Shown here: piece after piece, positions 63,001-64,000 of the stretch
Position numbering within the stretch: position 1 is the stretch's first letter
Layout: each line of letters opens with the position of its first letter
Source of the DNA: Paracoccaceae bacterium
Lineage (GTDB): Bacteria; Pseudomonadota; Alphaproteobacteria; Rhodobacterales; Rhodobacteraceae
Direction of reading: 5' to 3'
Assembly (NCBI GenBank): GCA_024742705.1
Contig: JANSXZ010000011.1
Location: forward strand, 59,972-123,971
DNA length: 64,000 nucleotides
Made by a program: the position numbers and the translations under genes
Notes under the pieces: model-generated
The model's input: only the letters and a program-made list of their open reading frames with translations
What the model was told of the DNA's origin: nothing
Database searches by the model: none

Positions 63001-64000
63001 TGGACTACTACGACCTCGGGCACCACGGGCGCACCGTCACCACCGGCGCACCGGCCGCGCAGACATGGTTCGATCGCGGCCTGAACTGGACCTACGGTTT
63101 CAATCACGAGGAAGCGGTGGCCTGTTTCCGCCATGCACTGTCGCATGATCCCGATTGCGCGATGGCCCATTGGGGTGTCGCATATGCAGCCGGGCCAAAT
63201 TACAATATGCCATGGGCGCTGTTCGATGATGCGACGCGGGCCGAGGCGCTGTCGACGGCACACAAGGCCCAATGCGCCGCCGCCAATGCCGCCAAAGCCA
63301 ACGCCACGCCGGGCGAAAGGGCGCTGATATCGGCGCTGGGCGCACGCTATCCGCAGCCCGATACCAGCGACGACATGGAAAGCTGGAACTGCGCCTTTGC
63401 CGACCGGATGCGCAAGGTACACGCCGATTTCCCCGAGGATCTGGATATTCTGGCGGTTTTCGCTGAATCGCTTCTGACGCTCACGCCCTGGATGATGTGG
63501 GATCTGGCCAGCGGCACACCCGCGAAAGGCGCCGCCACCCAGGAGGCGCAGAGGGTTCTGGAATCCGCTTTTCAGAGAAGCCCCGGCGCGATGGACCATC
63601 CCGGGCTGCTGCACCTTTATGTTCACCTGATGGAAATGTCGCCGACGCCGGAAAAGGCATTGCGCGCGGCCGACCGTCTGCGCCGGCTGGTGCCCGATGC
63701 GGGCCACCTTGTGCATATGCCCACGCACATAGATGTGCTGTGCGGCCACTACCAGAATGTCGTCGACTGGAACCAGGCGGCGGTTCGCGCCGATCTGAAG
63801 TATTATGAGCGCGAAGGCGCCTTCAACATCTACACCGGCTATCGCCAGCACAACTATCACTTCGTGATCTACGGCGCGATGTTCCTGGGACAGATCGAAC
63901 CGGCGCTTGCCGCGGTGCGCGGCATGGCCGAAACCACCCCCGAAAAGATGCTGCGCATCCCCTCGCCGCCGATGGCCGACTACTTCGAGGCATTTCTGGC
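63001..64000 (+). CDS. TPR-containing protein, 3' end outside window
   Basis: 333 residues are visible from ATG 63001 (MDYYDLGHHGRTVTT) with GAAAGGA at 62985-62991; the frame is open to the window end. The N-terminus NHEEAVACFRHALSHDPDCA is a TPR-like helix pair, and HLVHMPTHIDVLCGHYQNVV (about residue 236) is the HMPxH motif of a family of TPR proteins of unknown function. Histidine-rich positions could bind a metal. No signal peptide is seen. Confidence 0.85.

Noticed and set aside
1..64000. tRNA, rRNA, insertion sequence, integrase or prophage genes
   Set aside because: None was recognised on either strand; gene order, GC and codon use look uniform apart from the AT-rich gaps around the RTX genes.

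Overview
The window is one continuous stretch of high-GC bacterial chromosome. Codon use, short intergenic gaps, many 1-4 base stop/start overlaps and the mix of protein families all suggest an alphaproteobacterium of the Rhodobacteraceae (roseobacter type). That placement is by recognition only; no rRNA or tRNA gene is present to confirm it.

Region 1 (1-13.9 kb, + strand) holds two giant calcium-binding RTX proteins: one entering from outside the window (1,275 visible residues) and one complete (about 3,302 residues). They end in the same roughly 400-residue module of RTX repeats, two DUF4214 units and a secretion-type tail. Region 2 (14.2-47.7 kb) is a catabolic island made almost wholly of acyl-CoA enzymes. 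A + strand operon (14.2-20.9 kb) encodes an acyl-CoA ligase, 3-hydroxyacyl-CoA dehydrogenase, enoyl-CoA hydratase, an ACAD10/11-like acyl-CoA dehydrogenase and two SDRs. A convergent - strand operon (21.1-26.9 kb) encodes a lactonase-type amidohydrolase, TesB thioesterase, acetoacetyl-CoA synthetase, a serine hydrolase and a crotonase. A GST/SDR/DsbA-like isomerase operon follows (27.0-29.0 kb), then a complete branched-chain-amino-acid-type ABC importer (29.1-34.1 kb), an IclR regulator, an aminoglycoside-phosphotransferase-like kinase, a histidine phosphatase, a nitronate monooxygenase, a thiolase, two SDRs and a pair of acyl-CoA dehydrogenases (34.6-43.5 kb). It closes with two MDR reductases, a second phosphatase, a PaaG-like isomerase and a MaoC hydratase (43.7-47.7 kb).

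The most interesting reading of the island is a split version of the ACAD10/11 (Lva-type) route, in which a hydroxyacyl-CoA is phosphorylated by an APH-fold kinase and the phosphate is eliminated by an unusual ACAD. The lactonase-family hydrolase would feed it from gamma-lactones. This is inference from gene content.

Region 3 (47.8-64 kb) is more ordinary: aroQ overlapping a LuxR-type regulator, a thiamine-phosphate-synthase-like protein, a HupE/DUF4198 divergent pair, psuK-psuG for pseudouridine breakdown, a DUF502 membrane protein, bdhA with a patatin-like lipase (PHB-related), a YejA-like peptide-binding protein, a small conserved hypothetical, an XRE-cupin regulator divergent from a second acyl-CoA ligase, a FrnE/DsbA protein, a Bcr/CflA exporter and a TPR protein cut by the window end. 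Between bdhA and the peptide-binding gene there is a minus-strand promoter, hairpin and strong terminator with no reading frame, a good small-RNA candidate. A palindromic GGGGC-GCT-GCCCC / CCGGGATATTT repeat recurs at five intergenic places.
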